The notes beneath the pieces are model-generated. The model ran no database searches. It was given only the letters and a program-made list of their open reading frames with translations, and was not told the DNA's origin. A DNA stretch of 64,000 nt. It comes from Streptomyces sp. CB02056 (GTDB taxonomy: Bacteria; Actinomycetota; Actinomycetes; Streptomycetales; Streptomycetaceae). Where the stretch lies: the NCBI RefSeq assembly GCF_001905545.1, contig NZ_LIPD01000009.1, forward strand, positions 523,576 through 587,575, read 5' to 3'. Numbering within the stretch: position 1 is the stretch's first letter; each line of letters begins with the position of its first letter. This document shows, piece after piece, positions 52,458 to 62,145 of the stretch. The translations under genes and the position numbers were made by a program.

Positions 52458-53630
52458 ATGACACCGCCCGCTTCACCCTCCCAACCGGCCGCGACCCCCG
52501 GCTCAGCCCCCGACACCCCCGCCACCACCAAGGCCGGAGCCGAAGCCAAGACCGAAGCCAAGACCGAAGCCAAGACCGAAGCCAAGACCGAAGCCAAGAC
52601 CGAAGCCAGGACCGATACCGGGGCCAAGGCCGGGGCGAGCCCCGTCCCCCGCCTCGGCGGCGCGGTCTGGCTGGCCCTCCTCGTGGTCTACATCGTCTGG
52701 GGATCGACCTACCTGGCGATCCGGGTCGCGGTCGAGACGATGCCCTCCTTCCTCTCCGCCAGCGCCCGCTTCCTCACCGCCGGCCTGCTGCTGGCCGGCT
52801 ACCTCCTGGTGCGCCAGGGCCCGGCCGGTCTGAAGGTGACCCGGCGCCAGCTGGCCTCCTCCGTCCTGGTCGGGCTGCTGCTGCTGACCGGCGGCAACGG
52901 ACTGGTGGTCCTGGGCGAGACCTCCGTCCCCTCCGGCCTGGCGGCCCTGCTGGTGGCCGCGGTCCCGCTGTGGATGGTGGTGCTGACGGCGTTCGGAGGC
53001 GATCGCCCGAAGCCCGCCGAGCTGGCCGGGGTGCTGCTCGGACTGGTCGGCCTCGGAGTCCTGTCTGCCCCCGCGATCGGCGGGTCGATCGAGCCGGGCG
53101 GCGTGATCCTGATCATCGGCGCCACCCTGCTCTGGGCGACCGGCTCCTTCGTGAGCAAGAAGATCCCGATGCCCGGCAACGTGCTCGCCGCGAGCGCCTA
53201 CCAGATGCTGGCCGGCGGCCTCGGCGACCTGCTGGTCGGAGTGGGCCGCGGCGAGCAGCACGGGGTGGACCTCGGGGCGGTCTCCGGCCGGTCCTGGCTG
53301 GCCCTCGCCTACCTGGTGGTGTTCGGTTCGCTGCTCGCCTTCACCGCGTACGCCTGGCTGCTGCGCTCCGCCCCGCTGACCCTGGTGGCCACGTACGCGT
53401 ACGTGAACCCGGTGGTCGCGGTGCTGCTGGGCTGGCTGATCCTGGCCGAGCCGCTGACCGGCCCGACCCTCGCGGGCGGCGCGATCGTGGTGGCGGGCGT
53501 CTGCCTGGTGGTGAGCGTCAGCCGGCGTCCGGGCCGCTCATCGAGCGCCGGGAGCCGAGCCCGTCCAGCGGAAACGGCCGATCCGGTCGATCCGTCCCGG
53601 TCGGTGAAGGGGCCGTCCGCCCGTAGCTGA
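52458..53630 (+). CDS. EamA-family (DMT) exporter with KTEA repeat
   Basis: Membrane protein of 390 residues with ten hydrophobic helices between about residues 68 and 355, forming two EamA halves ('VVYIVWGSTYLAIRVAVET', 'VPSGLAALLVAAVPLW', 'YAWLLRSAPLTLVATYAYVNPVVAVLLG' in part). DMT exporters move small metabolites or drugs outwards. The N-terminal 65 residues are not membrane-like and contain six tandem 'KTEA/RTEA' units from a 12-bp DNA repeat. ATG 52458 follows AAGGGGG. It ends 24 bases before a very strong terminator. Confidence 0.88.
   Translation: MTPPASPSQPAATPGSAPDTPATTKAGAEAKTEAKTEAKTEAKTEAKTEARTDTGAKAGASPVPRLGGAVWLALLVVYIVWGSTYLAIRVAVETMPSFLSASARFLTAGLLLAGYLLVRQGPAGLKVTRRQLASSVLVGLLLLTGGNGLVVLGETSVPSGLAALLVAAVPLWMVVLTAFGGDRPKPAELAGVLLGLVGLGVLSAPAIGGSIEPGGVILIIGATLLWATGSFVSKKIPMPGNVLAASAYQMLAGGLGDLLVGVGRGEQHGVDLGAVSGRSWLALAYLVVFGSLLAFTAYAWLLRSAPLTLVATYAYVNPVVAVLLGWLILAEPLTGPTLAGGAIVVAGVCLVVSVSRRPGRSSSAGSRARPAETADPVDPSRSVKGPSARS
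52542..52613 (+). repeat. 12-bp coding minisatellite (GAAGCCAAGACC)
   Basis: Six tandem 12-bp units, five identical and the last with one change, encode a charged EAKT repeat in the EamA protein's N-terminal tail. The exactness suggests recent copy-number change; since 12 is divisible by 3, changes keep the frame. Confidence 0.93.
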
Positions 53631-53653
53631 GCACGACGTCCGCACGCCCGAAG

Positions 53654-53712
53654 ACGTCCTCGGTGGTCCGCCCCCGCGCTTCCGGCTCGCGGGGGCGGAC
53701 CACCGAGGACGT
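53654..53712. terminator. 25-bp perfect bidirectional terminator
   Basis: The left arm 53654-53678 and right arm 53688-53712 are perfect reverse complements over 25 bp (ends ACGTCCTCGG and CCGAGGACGT) with a 9-base loop. It lies between the convergent EamA and EF-hand genes, 5 bases from the EF-hand stop. It is the longest uninterrupted single stem seen outside the heptad elements. Confidence 0.85.
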
Positions 53713-53717
53713 ACGGC

Positions 53718-54281
53718 TCAGAAGGCGTACGGAGGTTTGCCCGTCCACCAGTTGCCGGGCGCGTCCGGGTCGCGGCTGGTCCAGAACTCGACGATCGCGT
53801 TGGTGAACTCGGCCGCGGAGAGCACGCCGTCGCCGTCGGTGTCGAGGTGGCGGAAGGCCTCGTCGGCGTCGTCGCGGGACAGGCCGGCGAAGTGGCCGCG
53901 CTGGAAGACGAAGAACTCGCCGGCGTCCACCGTCCCGCTGCGGTCGGCGTCGGCGACGGAGAGGAAGGCCCCGGCGAGCGCGCCGAGGATCTCCTGGGCG
54001 GCCTCCGGGTCGTCGGCGAGCGAGCCGGTCGAGGCGACGAACTGCTGCCGGGTGATCGCCTCGGTGCCGGCGGGCAGCCGGGCGAGGTGCAGGTCGTGCC
54101 AGGTCGTCAGGTAGGCCCGGACTATCACGGCCTCCGCCTCGGAGCCCTCCTGGTGGCCGAGCGAGCGGGCCACCGAGAGGCCCATCAGGACGTGGTCCCG
54201 CTCGGTGAGCAGCCCGTCGCCGTCGGCGTCGAGGTGATCGAAGCCGTGATTGATCTTTGCGATGAGCAGGTCGTCCGACAA
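53718..54281 (-). CDS. EF-hand calcium-binding protein
   Basis: Calmodulin-like cytoplasmic protein of 187 residues. Three canonical loops are visible: 'DADGDGLLTERD' (about 18-29), 'DADRSGTVDAGE' and 'DTDGDGVLSAAE', with a degenerate fourth site near 'GTEAITRQQF'. The likely start is TTG 54281, which follows GAGGGGG at good spacing and gives the usual N-terminus 'SDDLLIAKINHGFDHLD'. The longer ATG frame to 54416 adds an untypical leader. EF-hand proteins of this kind are calcium buffers or sensors in Streptomyces. Confidence 0.85.
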   Translation of the reverse strand: MSDDLLIAKINHGFDHLDADGDGLLTERDHVLMGLSVARSLGHQEGSEAEAVIVRAYLTTWHDLHLARLPAGTEAITRQQFVASTGSLADDPEAAQEILGALAGAFLSVADADRSGTVDAGEFFVFQRGHFAGLSRDDADEAFRHLDTDGDGVLSAAEFTNAIVEFWTSRDPDAPGNWWTGKPPYAF

Positions 54282-54417
54282 AAGTGCCCCCTCGATTGGT
54301 GATTCCTTGCCCGGGTCTCCTACGTCACATCGCCTGCACGCTAGCGCCTCGAACCGGACCGGCGCAGCCGAACGACCTGCTGCTTCACCCGCCGGGCCTC
54401 GATGATCATCGGTCACC

Positions 54418-56133
<1,716 letters not shown>

Positions 56134-56147
56134 CGAAGGGCTCCCCA

Positions 56148-57140
56148 TCAGTTCAGCCGGACACGCGGGTCGAGCCAGGCGACCGCGAGGTCGGCCAGCG
56201 CGACGAACAGCACCATGAAGCAGGCGGCCAGCAGCACCGCGCCGACCACGGCGGGCAGGTCCTGCCCGGCGACGGCCTCGGCGGCGAACCGCCCGACCCC
56301 GTTCAGCCCGAACACCGTCTCGGTGATCACGGCTCCGCCGAGCAGCACCCCGGCCTCCAGCCCGATCAGCTGCACCAGCGGTCCGGCGGCGCCGCGCGAG
56401 GTGTACTTGAGGTGGGCGCGCAGCCGTCCCAGGCCCTTGCCGCGGGCCGTGCGGACGTACTCCTCGTTCATCGTCTCCAGCAGCTGCGAGCGCGAAAGCC
56501 GGGCGAACACCGCGGAGTTGACGAAGCCGAGGACGAACCAGGGGAGCAGCATCCCGCCCGCCCAGGCGGCCAGGTCGTCGGCCGGCGGGGTGTAGGAGGG
56601 CAGCGGCAGCAGCCCGGTGGAGTAGACCAGCAGCCACTGCGCGACGTACCCGAGGAAGTAGATCTGCAGGCTGGCGCCGACCAGGGTGAAGCCGGACAGC
56701 AGCCGGTCGGTCCGCCGCCCGTGCCGCAGCGCGGAGACGAACCCGGTGCCGAGGCCGAACACCAGCAGGACGGCGAGCGCCCCGGCGGTCAGCGAGAGGG
56801 TGACCGGCAGGTGGTCGGCGAGGGCCTCGCTGACCGGCTGGTGCAGCCGGTAGGAGTAGCCGAGGCAGGGGGCGTCGCAGTGGATGGTCGAGCCGTCCAC
56901 GTCGCCGATGTCCCGCCCGGCGACGACCCCGGCCAGGTAGTCGGTGTACTGGGTGAGCAGCGGCTGGTCCAGGCCCATGCTCTGGCGCACCGCCGCGACC
57001 TGCCCGCTGTCGCAGCGCGGGCCGCAGGCGGCGCGGGCCGGGTCGGCGGGCGCGGCGTAGAAGAGGGCGAAGGCGGCGGCGGAGACCGCGACCAGGACCG
57101 CGAGGGCCTGGGCGGTCCGCCGCAGGACGAAGGAGAGCAT
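56148..57140 (-). CDS. peptide ABC transporter permease (DppB type)
   Basis: Inner-membrane permease of 330 residues with six helices. 'MLSFVLRRTAQALAVLVAVS' begins the first helix, and the cytoplasmic EAA-type loop ('LLETMNEEYVRTARGKGLGRLR' in part) contacts the ATPase. The first periplasmic loop contains four Cys (about residues 33-36 and 83-88), unusual for DppB and perhaps disulfide-bonded. ATG 57140 follows GGATCGG. The stop overlaps ATG 56148 of the ATPase gene by one base. Confidence 0.92.
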   Translation of the reverse strand: MLSFVLRRTAQALAVLVAVSAAAFALFYAAPADPARAACGPRCDSGQVAAVRQSMGLDQPLLTQYTDYLAGVVAGRDIGDVDGSTIHCDAPCLGYSYRLHQPVSEALADHLPVTLSLTAGALAVLLVFGLGTGFVSALRHGRRTDRLLSGFTLVGASLQIYFLGYVAQWLLVYSTGLLPLPSYTPPADDLAAWAGGMLLPWFVLGFVNSAVFARLSRSQLLETMNEEYVRTARGKGLGRLRAHLKYTSRGAAGPLVQLIGLEAGVLLGGAVITETVFGLNGVGRFAAEAVAGQDLPAVVGAVLLAACFMVLFVALADLAVAWLDPRVRLN

Positions 57141-57180
57141 GGCCGATCCGGGGTCGACGTGACGGGGGAGGCGTGCAAAA

Positions 57181-57234
57181 CGGAGACGGAACCGGAGGCG
57201 GAACCGGAACCGGAACCGGAGGCGGAACCGGGGC
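57181..57234. repeat. nine CGGANN hexamers between binding-protein and permease genes
   Basis: Nine consecutive 6-bp units, mostly CGGAAC or CGGAGG, lie in the 141-base gap between the binding-protein stop and the permease start. They add an Arg/Phe-type frame that is not believed coding. On the minus-strand transcript they read as a pyrimidine-rich GTTCCG/CCTCCG tract with little self-pairing. Confidence 0.8.
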
Positions 57235-57281
57235 CCGCCCCCGCCACCGCGCACGGGCGGCGGGAGCGGGCCCCGGTCGGC

Positions 57282-59039
57282 TCAGGACTTCAGGTACAGC
57301 CAGGCCAGCGAGACGGTCCCGTAGATCGGGTGGATGAACGCCCCGCCGACGTTGCTGCCGCGCAGCTGGTTGACCGTCGGGTAGGCGAACGGCAGCACCG
57401 GCACGTCCTTCATCACGGTCTGCTCCAGCGCGTACAGCTCCTTGGCCTTGGCGCGCGGCTCGCCGATCTGGTTGATCCGGTCGATCTCCTTGTCGACCTC
57501 CGGGTTGCGGTAGAGCGCGGAGTTGATGTCGCTGCCGGCCCGGCCGTCGAAGGAGAACGGGATCAGGGTGGACGGGGTCGGCCAGTCGACCGAGCTGGTC
57601 TCCTCGAACAGGTCGTACGGGGCGCCGTCGCGGTGCACCTCGTCGAGGAAGGCCTTGGGGTCGATCGGCTTGGGCACGACGGTGATGCCCGCCTTGCCGA
57701 AGCCCTCGACCAGCACCTGGGCGACGCGCTGCCCGGTCGGGGTGTTCCGGTACGCGTAGGTCAGGCTGCCGGGCGCCTGCTTGGCCTTGGCGAGCTGGGC
57801 CTTGGCGGCCTCCGGGTCGCCCTCGGGCTTGACCGGGTAGAGGTCGTACTTCTGCCAGTCGATCAGCGCGGGCGAGCTGAGCGTGGTGGCCAGTTCGCCG
57901 GTCCGGGCGCCGCCCTGGACCTGGCGGGCCTGCTGGCGCGGGTAGGCCAGGTGCAGCGCCTTGCGGACCTCGACGTCCGACACCCGCTGGTTGTTGATCA
58001 TCAGCTGGGTGACGAAGGCGCCCTGCCGGCCGGAGACCACCAGCTCCTTGGCCTTCGGGTCGGTGTCGGTGGTCTGGTACAGCTCGGCGGAGAGGGTGTC
58101 GGCCGCGGTGGTGGCGTTGGCGCCGCCGTCCCGCCCGGAGAGGATCTCCTGGTTGAGGTTGAGCGCCTCCTTGCCGTACGTGAAGACGAACTTCTCCGGG
58201 TACTGGCTGCGGATCGGGTCCGTCTCGGGCTTCCAGGCCGGGTTGCGCTCCAGCACCATGCGGGTGTTCTGGACGTGCTCGACGATCTTGTACGGGCCGG
58301 TCGCGAACGGCAGGCGGTCGTAGTCCGTCCCGGTGTCCTTGTCCCGGCGCACCGGGGAGGAGGAGGACTGCGCGGCCATGTACGGGACGTCGGCCTGCGG
58401 CTGGGGGAAGTGGAAGACGAGGGTGCGCTCGTCCGGCGTCTCGATCGCGTCGAGGTCGCCGGCCTGCGGGCCCGCGTACTTGGCGCGCGCCGCCTCGTAG
58501 CTGGCCTCGCCCGTGAGCCACTGCGGCCAGTACGGCGGGCCGACCTCGTAGCCCTTGCCGAAGGTGCGCTCGATGCCGTACTTGACGTCCTGGGCGGTGA
58601 TCGGCTGCCCGTCCTCCCAGGCGACGCCCTGCTTGAGCTTGTACGTCCAGGTGCGCCCGCCGTCGGCCGGGGTGCCGGTGTCGGTGGCCAGGTCGCCGAC
58701 CAGCTTGGCCTTGCCGTCCACGACCTGGTACTGGGTCAGCTGGCGGCCCCAGAGCAGCGAGGCGTTGTAGGTGGCGCCCGCGTAGACCTTCTGCGGGTCG
58801 AGGTGGCGGAACTCGACGCTGTTGTACACGTTCACGGTGCCGCCCGCACGGGCGCCCGGGACGGCCGGGGCGGGGCCGGCGCTCTCCTGCTCGCTGCCGA
58901 GCACGGCGGTCAGCGGGGAGGTCTCCTTGGCGGAGGCCCCGGCGCCGCCGGAGCCGGTGGTGCTGCCCGCGCCGGCCGAGCAGGAGGTCGCCAGCAGGGC
59001 GGTGGCGATGACGGCGAGGGACGGTCTGGTCCAGCGCAT
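57282..59039 (-). CDS. peptide ABC transporter substrate-binding lipoprotein
   Basis: SBP family 5 (DppA/OppA-like) lipoprotein of 585 residues. The signal peptide ends in the lipobox 'LLATSC' with the lipidated Cys near residue 20. Family segments are 'DGGRTWTYKLKQGVAWEDGQPITAQDVKYGIERTF' (in part) and 'PFATGPYKIVEHVQNTRMVLERN' (in part). It captures oligopeptides outside the membrane for the two permeases. ATG 59039 lies 8 bases after AAGGAG. The gene sits between the two permease genes in the operon. Confidence 0.93.
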   Translation of the reverse strand: MRWTRPSLAVIATALLATSCSAGAGSTTGSGGAGASAKETSPLTAVLGSEQESAGPAPAVPGARAGGTVNVYNSVEFRHLDPQKVYAGATYNASLLWGRQLTQYQVVDGKAKLVGDLATDTGTPADGGRTWTYKLKQGVAWEDGQPITAQDVKYGIERTFGKGYEVGPPYWPQWLTGEASYEAARAKYAGPQAGDLDAIETPDERTLVFHFPQPQADVPYMAAQSSSSPVRRDKDTGTDYDRLPFATGPYKIVEHVQNTRMVLERNPAWKPETDPIRSQYPEKFVFTYGKEALNLNQEILSGRDGGANATTAADTLSAELYQTTDTDPKAKELVVSGRQGAFVTQLMINNQRVSDVEVRKALHLAYPRQQARQVQGGARTGELATTLSSPALIDWQKYDLYPVKPEGDPEAAKAQLAKAKQAPGSLTYAYRNTPTGQRVAQVLVEGFGKAGITVVPKPIDPKAFLDEVHRDGAPYDLFEETSSVDWPTPSTLIPFSFDGRAGSDINSALYRNPEVDKEIDRINQIGEPRAKAKELYALEQTVMKDVPVLPFAYPTVNQLRGSNVGGAFIHPIYGTVSLAWLYLKS

Positions 59040-59154
59040 GGCGAATCTCTCCTTGCCCCGGCGGTCGTGCCGGGACGGGCTCGGGTGATGGTGGGGAGGG
59101 GTGAAGGGTCTTGGGAGCGGCGAGAAGAAACGGCTTCGGAAGGGCCGAGGGGCT

Positions 59155-60135
59155 TCAGCGGGCAGTGCCGGCGCGCGGGTCCAGCGCGTCCCGGACGGCG
59201 TCGCCGAGCAGGTTGAAGGCGATGACGAACAGCAGCAGCGCCACACCGGGGAACACCATGTAGGTGGGGTCGGCCTGGAAGACCTCGGAGCCGCGCGCGA
59301 TCATCCGCCCCCAGTCCGGGACCGGCTCGGTGACGCCGACGCCGAGGAAGGACAGCGCGGCCTCGGAGGCGACGAAGGTCGGCACCGCCATGGTGGCGTG
59401 CACCAGCAGCTGCGAGCGCACATTCGGCAGGAGTTCGTGGACGACGACATGGAATCGGCTCGCGCCCTGGGCCCGCGCGGAGTGCACGAAATCCCTTTCC
59501 CGGAGCGAGCGGACGGTGGCCCGCAGGGAAAGCGCGAGCGGAATCCAGCCGAACGCCGAGAAAACCAGGATCAGCACCAGGAACTGCATCCACTCCGGTT
59601 CCGCGGTGCCCGGGTCGACCAGCCGGGACTGGATCACCGGGCTGAGCGCGAGCAGTAGGAGCAGCGTGGGAAAGGCCAGCAACACATTGGCGAGGAATCC
59701 GAACAACCGGTCGGTGATCCCGCCGAGGTAGCCGACCGCGACGCCGACCAGCACGCCCAGCGTGGTGGTCACCACGGCGGCCGCGAAGGCGATCAGCAGC
59801 GAGGTGCGGATGCCGTACAGCAGCTGGGTGAACACGTCCCGGCCGAGGCCGGGCTCCAGGCCGAACCAGAAGTCCCCGGAGATGCCGCCGTTCGGCAGCA
59901 TCGGCAGGCCGCTGTCGCTGAGCAGGCCCGGAGCGTTCTGGCCGTAGTGGTCGACCGGGTTCTTCCCGTACAGCGCGGCGACCAGCGGAGCGCCGAGGGC
60001 GAGCAGCAGGAACAGCACCACCACCGCCAGGGCGGAGGCGCCGACCCGGTCCCGCAGGATCCGGCGGAGCGGGCCGGGGTCGGCGGCGGGCGCGGGCCCG
60101 GCCGCGGTGCCTGGGACGGTGTCGACCACTGCCAT
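59155..60135 (-). CDS. peptide ABC transporter permease (DppC type)
   Basis: Inner-membrane permease of 326 residues. An N-terminal cytoplasmic Pro/Ala tail precedes the first helix (about 35-55), and later helices flank the EAA-type loop ('DFVHSARAQGASRFHVVVHELLPN' in part). 'VPDWGRMIARGSEVFQADP' near the C-terminus is typical of DppC/OppC. ATG 60135; the frame to 60294 extends into the promoter region and lacks a site. First gene of the importer operon on the minus strand, 115 bases before the binding-protein gene. Confidence 0.92.
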   Translation of the reverse strand: MAVVDTVPGTAAGPAPAADPGPLRRILRDRVGASALAVVVLFLLLALGAPLVAALYGKNPVDHYGQNAPGLLSDSGLPMLPNGGISGDFWFGLEPGLGRDVFTQLLYGIRTSLLIAFAAAVVTTTLGVLVGVAVGYLGGITDRLFGFLANVLLAFPTLLLLLALSPVIQSRLVDPGTAEPEWMQFLVLILVFSAFGWIPLALSLRATVRSLRERDFVHSARAQGASRFHVVVHELLPNVRSQLLVHATMAVPTFVASEAALSFLGVGVTEPVPDWGRMIARGSEVFQADPTYMVFPGVALLLFVIAFNLLGDAVRDALDPRAGTAR

Positions 60136-60442
60136 GAGGCGTAACCCCCGAATTCTCCGCCGCCCCATGGGTGAGGGTGCGCTGGTGTGTATTTCCGGTA
60201 CGGCCTCCGGGGGTTTCCCGGCGGCTGTTCGAGCGCCATTTGATCGGATGCGTCCGAGGTTCCGCAAATCACCTTTGGCGGACGTTCGGGTCATTCCTTT
60301 CGAACTGTTTCGGGAAATGTGGCGGCTTCATTTCGCTGAAACACTCGCGTTGCAAAAGAACGGACATACCATGCTGAAACGGACTGCCCGTTCCGCATTC
60401 TGAGACCTCCGCCACAGTCCCTCCGGTGTTGGTACGATCCCG
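60136..60442. promoter_or_regulatory. divergent promoter region (ABC importer / glyA)
   Basis: This 307-base region contains an A/T-enriched stretch (about 60285-60400). It should hold both promoters: the importer operon to the left and the glyA riboswitch transcript to the right. A plus-strand open frame across it (60107-60403) has poor third-position bias and is not believed to be a gene. Confidence 0.45.
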
Positions 60443-60534
60443 GTGGGCCGCAACTGGCGCGTAGGGATGGAATCAACCATCGGGAAGCGGCCCCGTGAAT
60501 CCTCACGTGAACTTGCCGAGCGCCTGGGCCCCCG
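60443..60534 (+). promoter_or_regulatory. ZTP (pfl) riboswitch upstream of glyA
   Basis: P1 is formed by GGGCCGC (60445-60451) and GCGGCCC (60487-60493), with the conserved AACTGGCG after the first strand and GGGAAGC before the second. A further conserved CCGAGCGCCTGGGC (60516-60529) supplies the 3' pseudoknot and stem. This arrangement defines the pfl/ZTP class, which senses ZTP/ZMP when one-carbon folate is short and commonly precedes glyA. It ends 21 bases before the glyA start. Confidence 0.88.
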
Positions 60535-60555
60535 CATCCCCACCAGGAGACCGCC

Positions 60556-62013
60556 ATGGCCCAGCAGCCCCACACCGCCGCCTCCGCCGCGGCCGACACC
60601 GCCTTCCGCAGCGCCCTCGACGTGGTCGCCGGCGTCGAACCGCGGATCGCCGCCGCGATCGGACAGGAGCTGGCGGACCAGCGCGGCTCGCTCAAGCTCA
60701 TCGCCAGCGAGAACTACGCCTCCCCGGCCGTCCTGCTTACGATGGGCAACTGGCTCAGCGACAAGTACGCCGAGGGCACCGTCGGCCGCCGCTTCTACGC
60801 GGGCTGCCGCAACGTCGACACCGTCGAGGGCATCGCCGCCGAGCACGCCCGCGAGCTGTTCGGCGCCGACCACGCCTACGTCCAGCCGCACTCCGGCATC
60901 GACGCCAACCTCACCGCCTTCTGGGCCGTCCTCTCCCAGCGGGTCGAGAGCCCGGCGCTGGAGCGCGCCGCGGTGCGCAACGTCAACGACCTCACCGAGG
61001 AGGACTGGGCGCGGCTGCGCCAGGAGCTCGGCAACCAGCGGATGCTCGGCATGTCCCTGGACACCGGCGGCCACCTCACCCACGGCTTCCGGCCCAACAT
61101 CTCGGGCAAGATGTTCGAGCAGCGCAGCTACGGCACCGACCCGGCCACCGGCCTGATCGACTACGACGCGCTGCGCGAGACCGCCCGCGAGTTCCGCCCG
61201 CTGATCATCGTGGCCGGCTACTCCGCCTACCCGCGGCTGGTGGACTTCCGCCGGATGCGCGAGATCGCGGACGAGGTCGGCGCGACCCTCATGGTCGACA
61301 TGGCGCACTTCGCCGGCCTGGTCGCGGGCAAGGTGCTGACCGGCGACCACGACCCGGTCCCGCACGCCCACATCGTCACCACGACCACCCACAAGTCCCT
61401 GCGCGGCCCGCGCGGCGGCATGGTGCTGTGCCAGTCCGAACTGGCCGAGCACGTCGACCGCGGCTGCCCGCTGGTGCTCGGGGGCCCGCTCTCCCACGTG
61501 ATGGCCGCCAAGGCGGTCGCCCTCGCCGAGGCCAGCCGCCCCGAGTTCCAGGCCTACGCCCGCGCCGTCGTCGCCAATGCCCAGGCACTGGCCGAGGGCC
61601 TGCTGCGCCGCGGCGGGAAGCTGGTCACCGGCGGCACCGACAACCACCTGGTCCTCGCCGACGTCTCCGGCTACGGCCTGACCGGCCGCCAGGCGGAGGC
61701 GGCGCTGCTCGACTCGGGCATCGTCACCAACCGCAACTCCGTCCCGCAGGACCCGAACGGCGCCTGGTACACCTCGGGCGTCCGCCTCGGCACCCCGGCC
61801 CTCACCACCCGCGGCCTCGGCACCGCCGAGATGGACGAGATCGCCGACCTGATCCACACCGTCCTGCGCGCCACCGCCCCCGCCACCACGGCCAAGGGCT
61901 CCCCGTCCAAGGCCGCGTACACCCTGGACGCCGCCCTCCGCGACGCCACCGCCAAGCGCGCCGCCGACCTGCTCGCCCCGTACCCGCTCTACCCGGGCGT
62001 CGACCTGGTCTGA
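60556..62013 (+). CDS. glyA: serine hydroxymethyltransferase
   Basis: PLP enzyme of 485 residues interconverting serine and glycine with tetrahydrofolate. 'GSLKLIASENYASPAVL', 'EGTVGRRFYAGCRNVDTVE', 'MVDMAHFAGLVAGKV' and the PLP-lysine segment 'VTTTTHKSLRGPRGG' (about residue 278) are diagnostic. It is longer than the usual 415-420 residues because of an insertion around residues 128-170 ('NDLTEEDWARLRQELGNQR'), a feature of one actinobacterial SHMT group. ATG 60556 follows AGGAG. A ZTP riboswitch lies directly upstream. The stop begins repeat copy 6. Confidence 0.95.
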   Translation: MAQQPHTAASAAADTAFRSALDVVAGVEPRIAAAIGQELADQRGSLKLIASENYASPAVLLTMGNWLSDKYAEGTVGRRFYAGCRNVDTVEGIAAEHARELFGADHAYVQPHSGIDANLTAFWAVLSQRVESPALERAAVRNVNDLTEEDWARLRQELGNQRMLGMSLDTGGHLTHGFRPNISGKMFEQRSYGTDPATGLIDYDALRETAREFRPLIIVAGYSAYPRLVDFRRMREIADEVGATLMVDMAHFAGLVAGKVLTGDHDPVPHAHIVTTTTHKSLRGPRGGMVLCQSELAEHVDRGCPLVLGGPLSHVMAAKAVALAEASRPEFQAYARAVVANAQALAEGLLRRGGKLVTGGTDNHLVLADVSGYGLTGRQAEAALLDSGIVTNRNSVPQDPNGAWYTSGVRLGTPALTTRGLGTAEMDEIADLIHTVLRATAPATTAKGSPSKAAYTLDAALRDATAKRAADLLAPYPLYPGVDLV

Positions 62014-62116
62014 CGGCGAACGGCGAACAGATGACAGATTTCGAAATCTGTCATCTGTCATCTGTTCGCTGAAAGTTGTCAGCCGTCAGCCGTCAGCCGT
62101 CAGCCGTCAGCCGTCC
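62011..62116. repeat. heptad inverted-repeat element, copy 6
   Basis: Four units run from the glyA stop (TGACGGC, GAACGGC, GAACAGA, TGACAGA). The centre TTTCGAAA is at 62039-62046, and about ten right-hand units follow, the last six being GCCGTCA or near-identical (an apparently recent tandem expansion, 62082-62116). The 32-bp core 62027-62058 is a perfect palindrome. It is convergent with the aldehyde dehydrogenase gene and shares exact 20- and 26-base blocks with copy 2. Confidence 0.93.
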
Positions 62117-62145
62117 GTCGGCCCCCGCCCCGTGCACCGGGTCCG

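Noticed and set aside
60107..60403. A 98-codon plus-strand frame upstream of glyA
   Set aside because: Mixed third-position composition, overlaps the ABC permease start and promoter region, no ribosome site.
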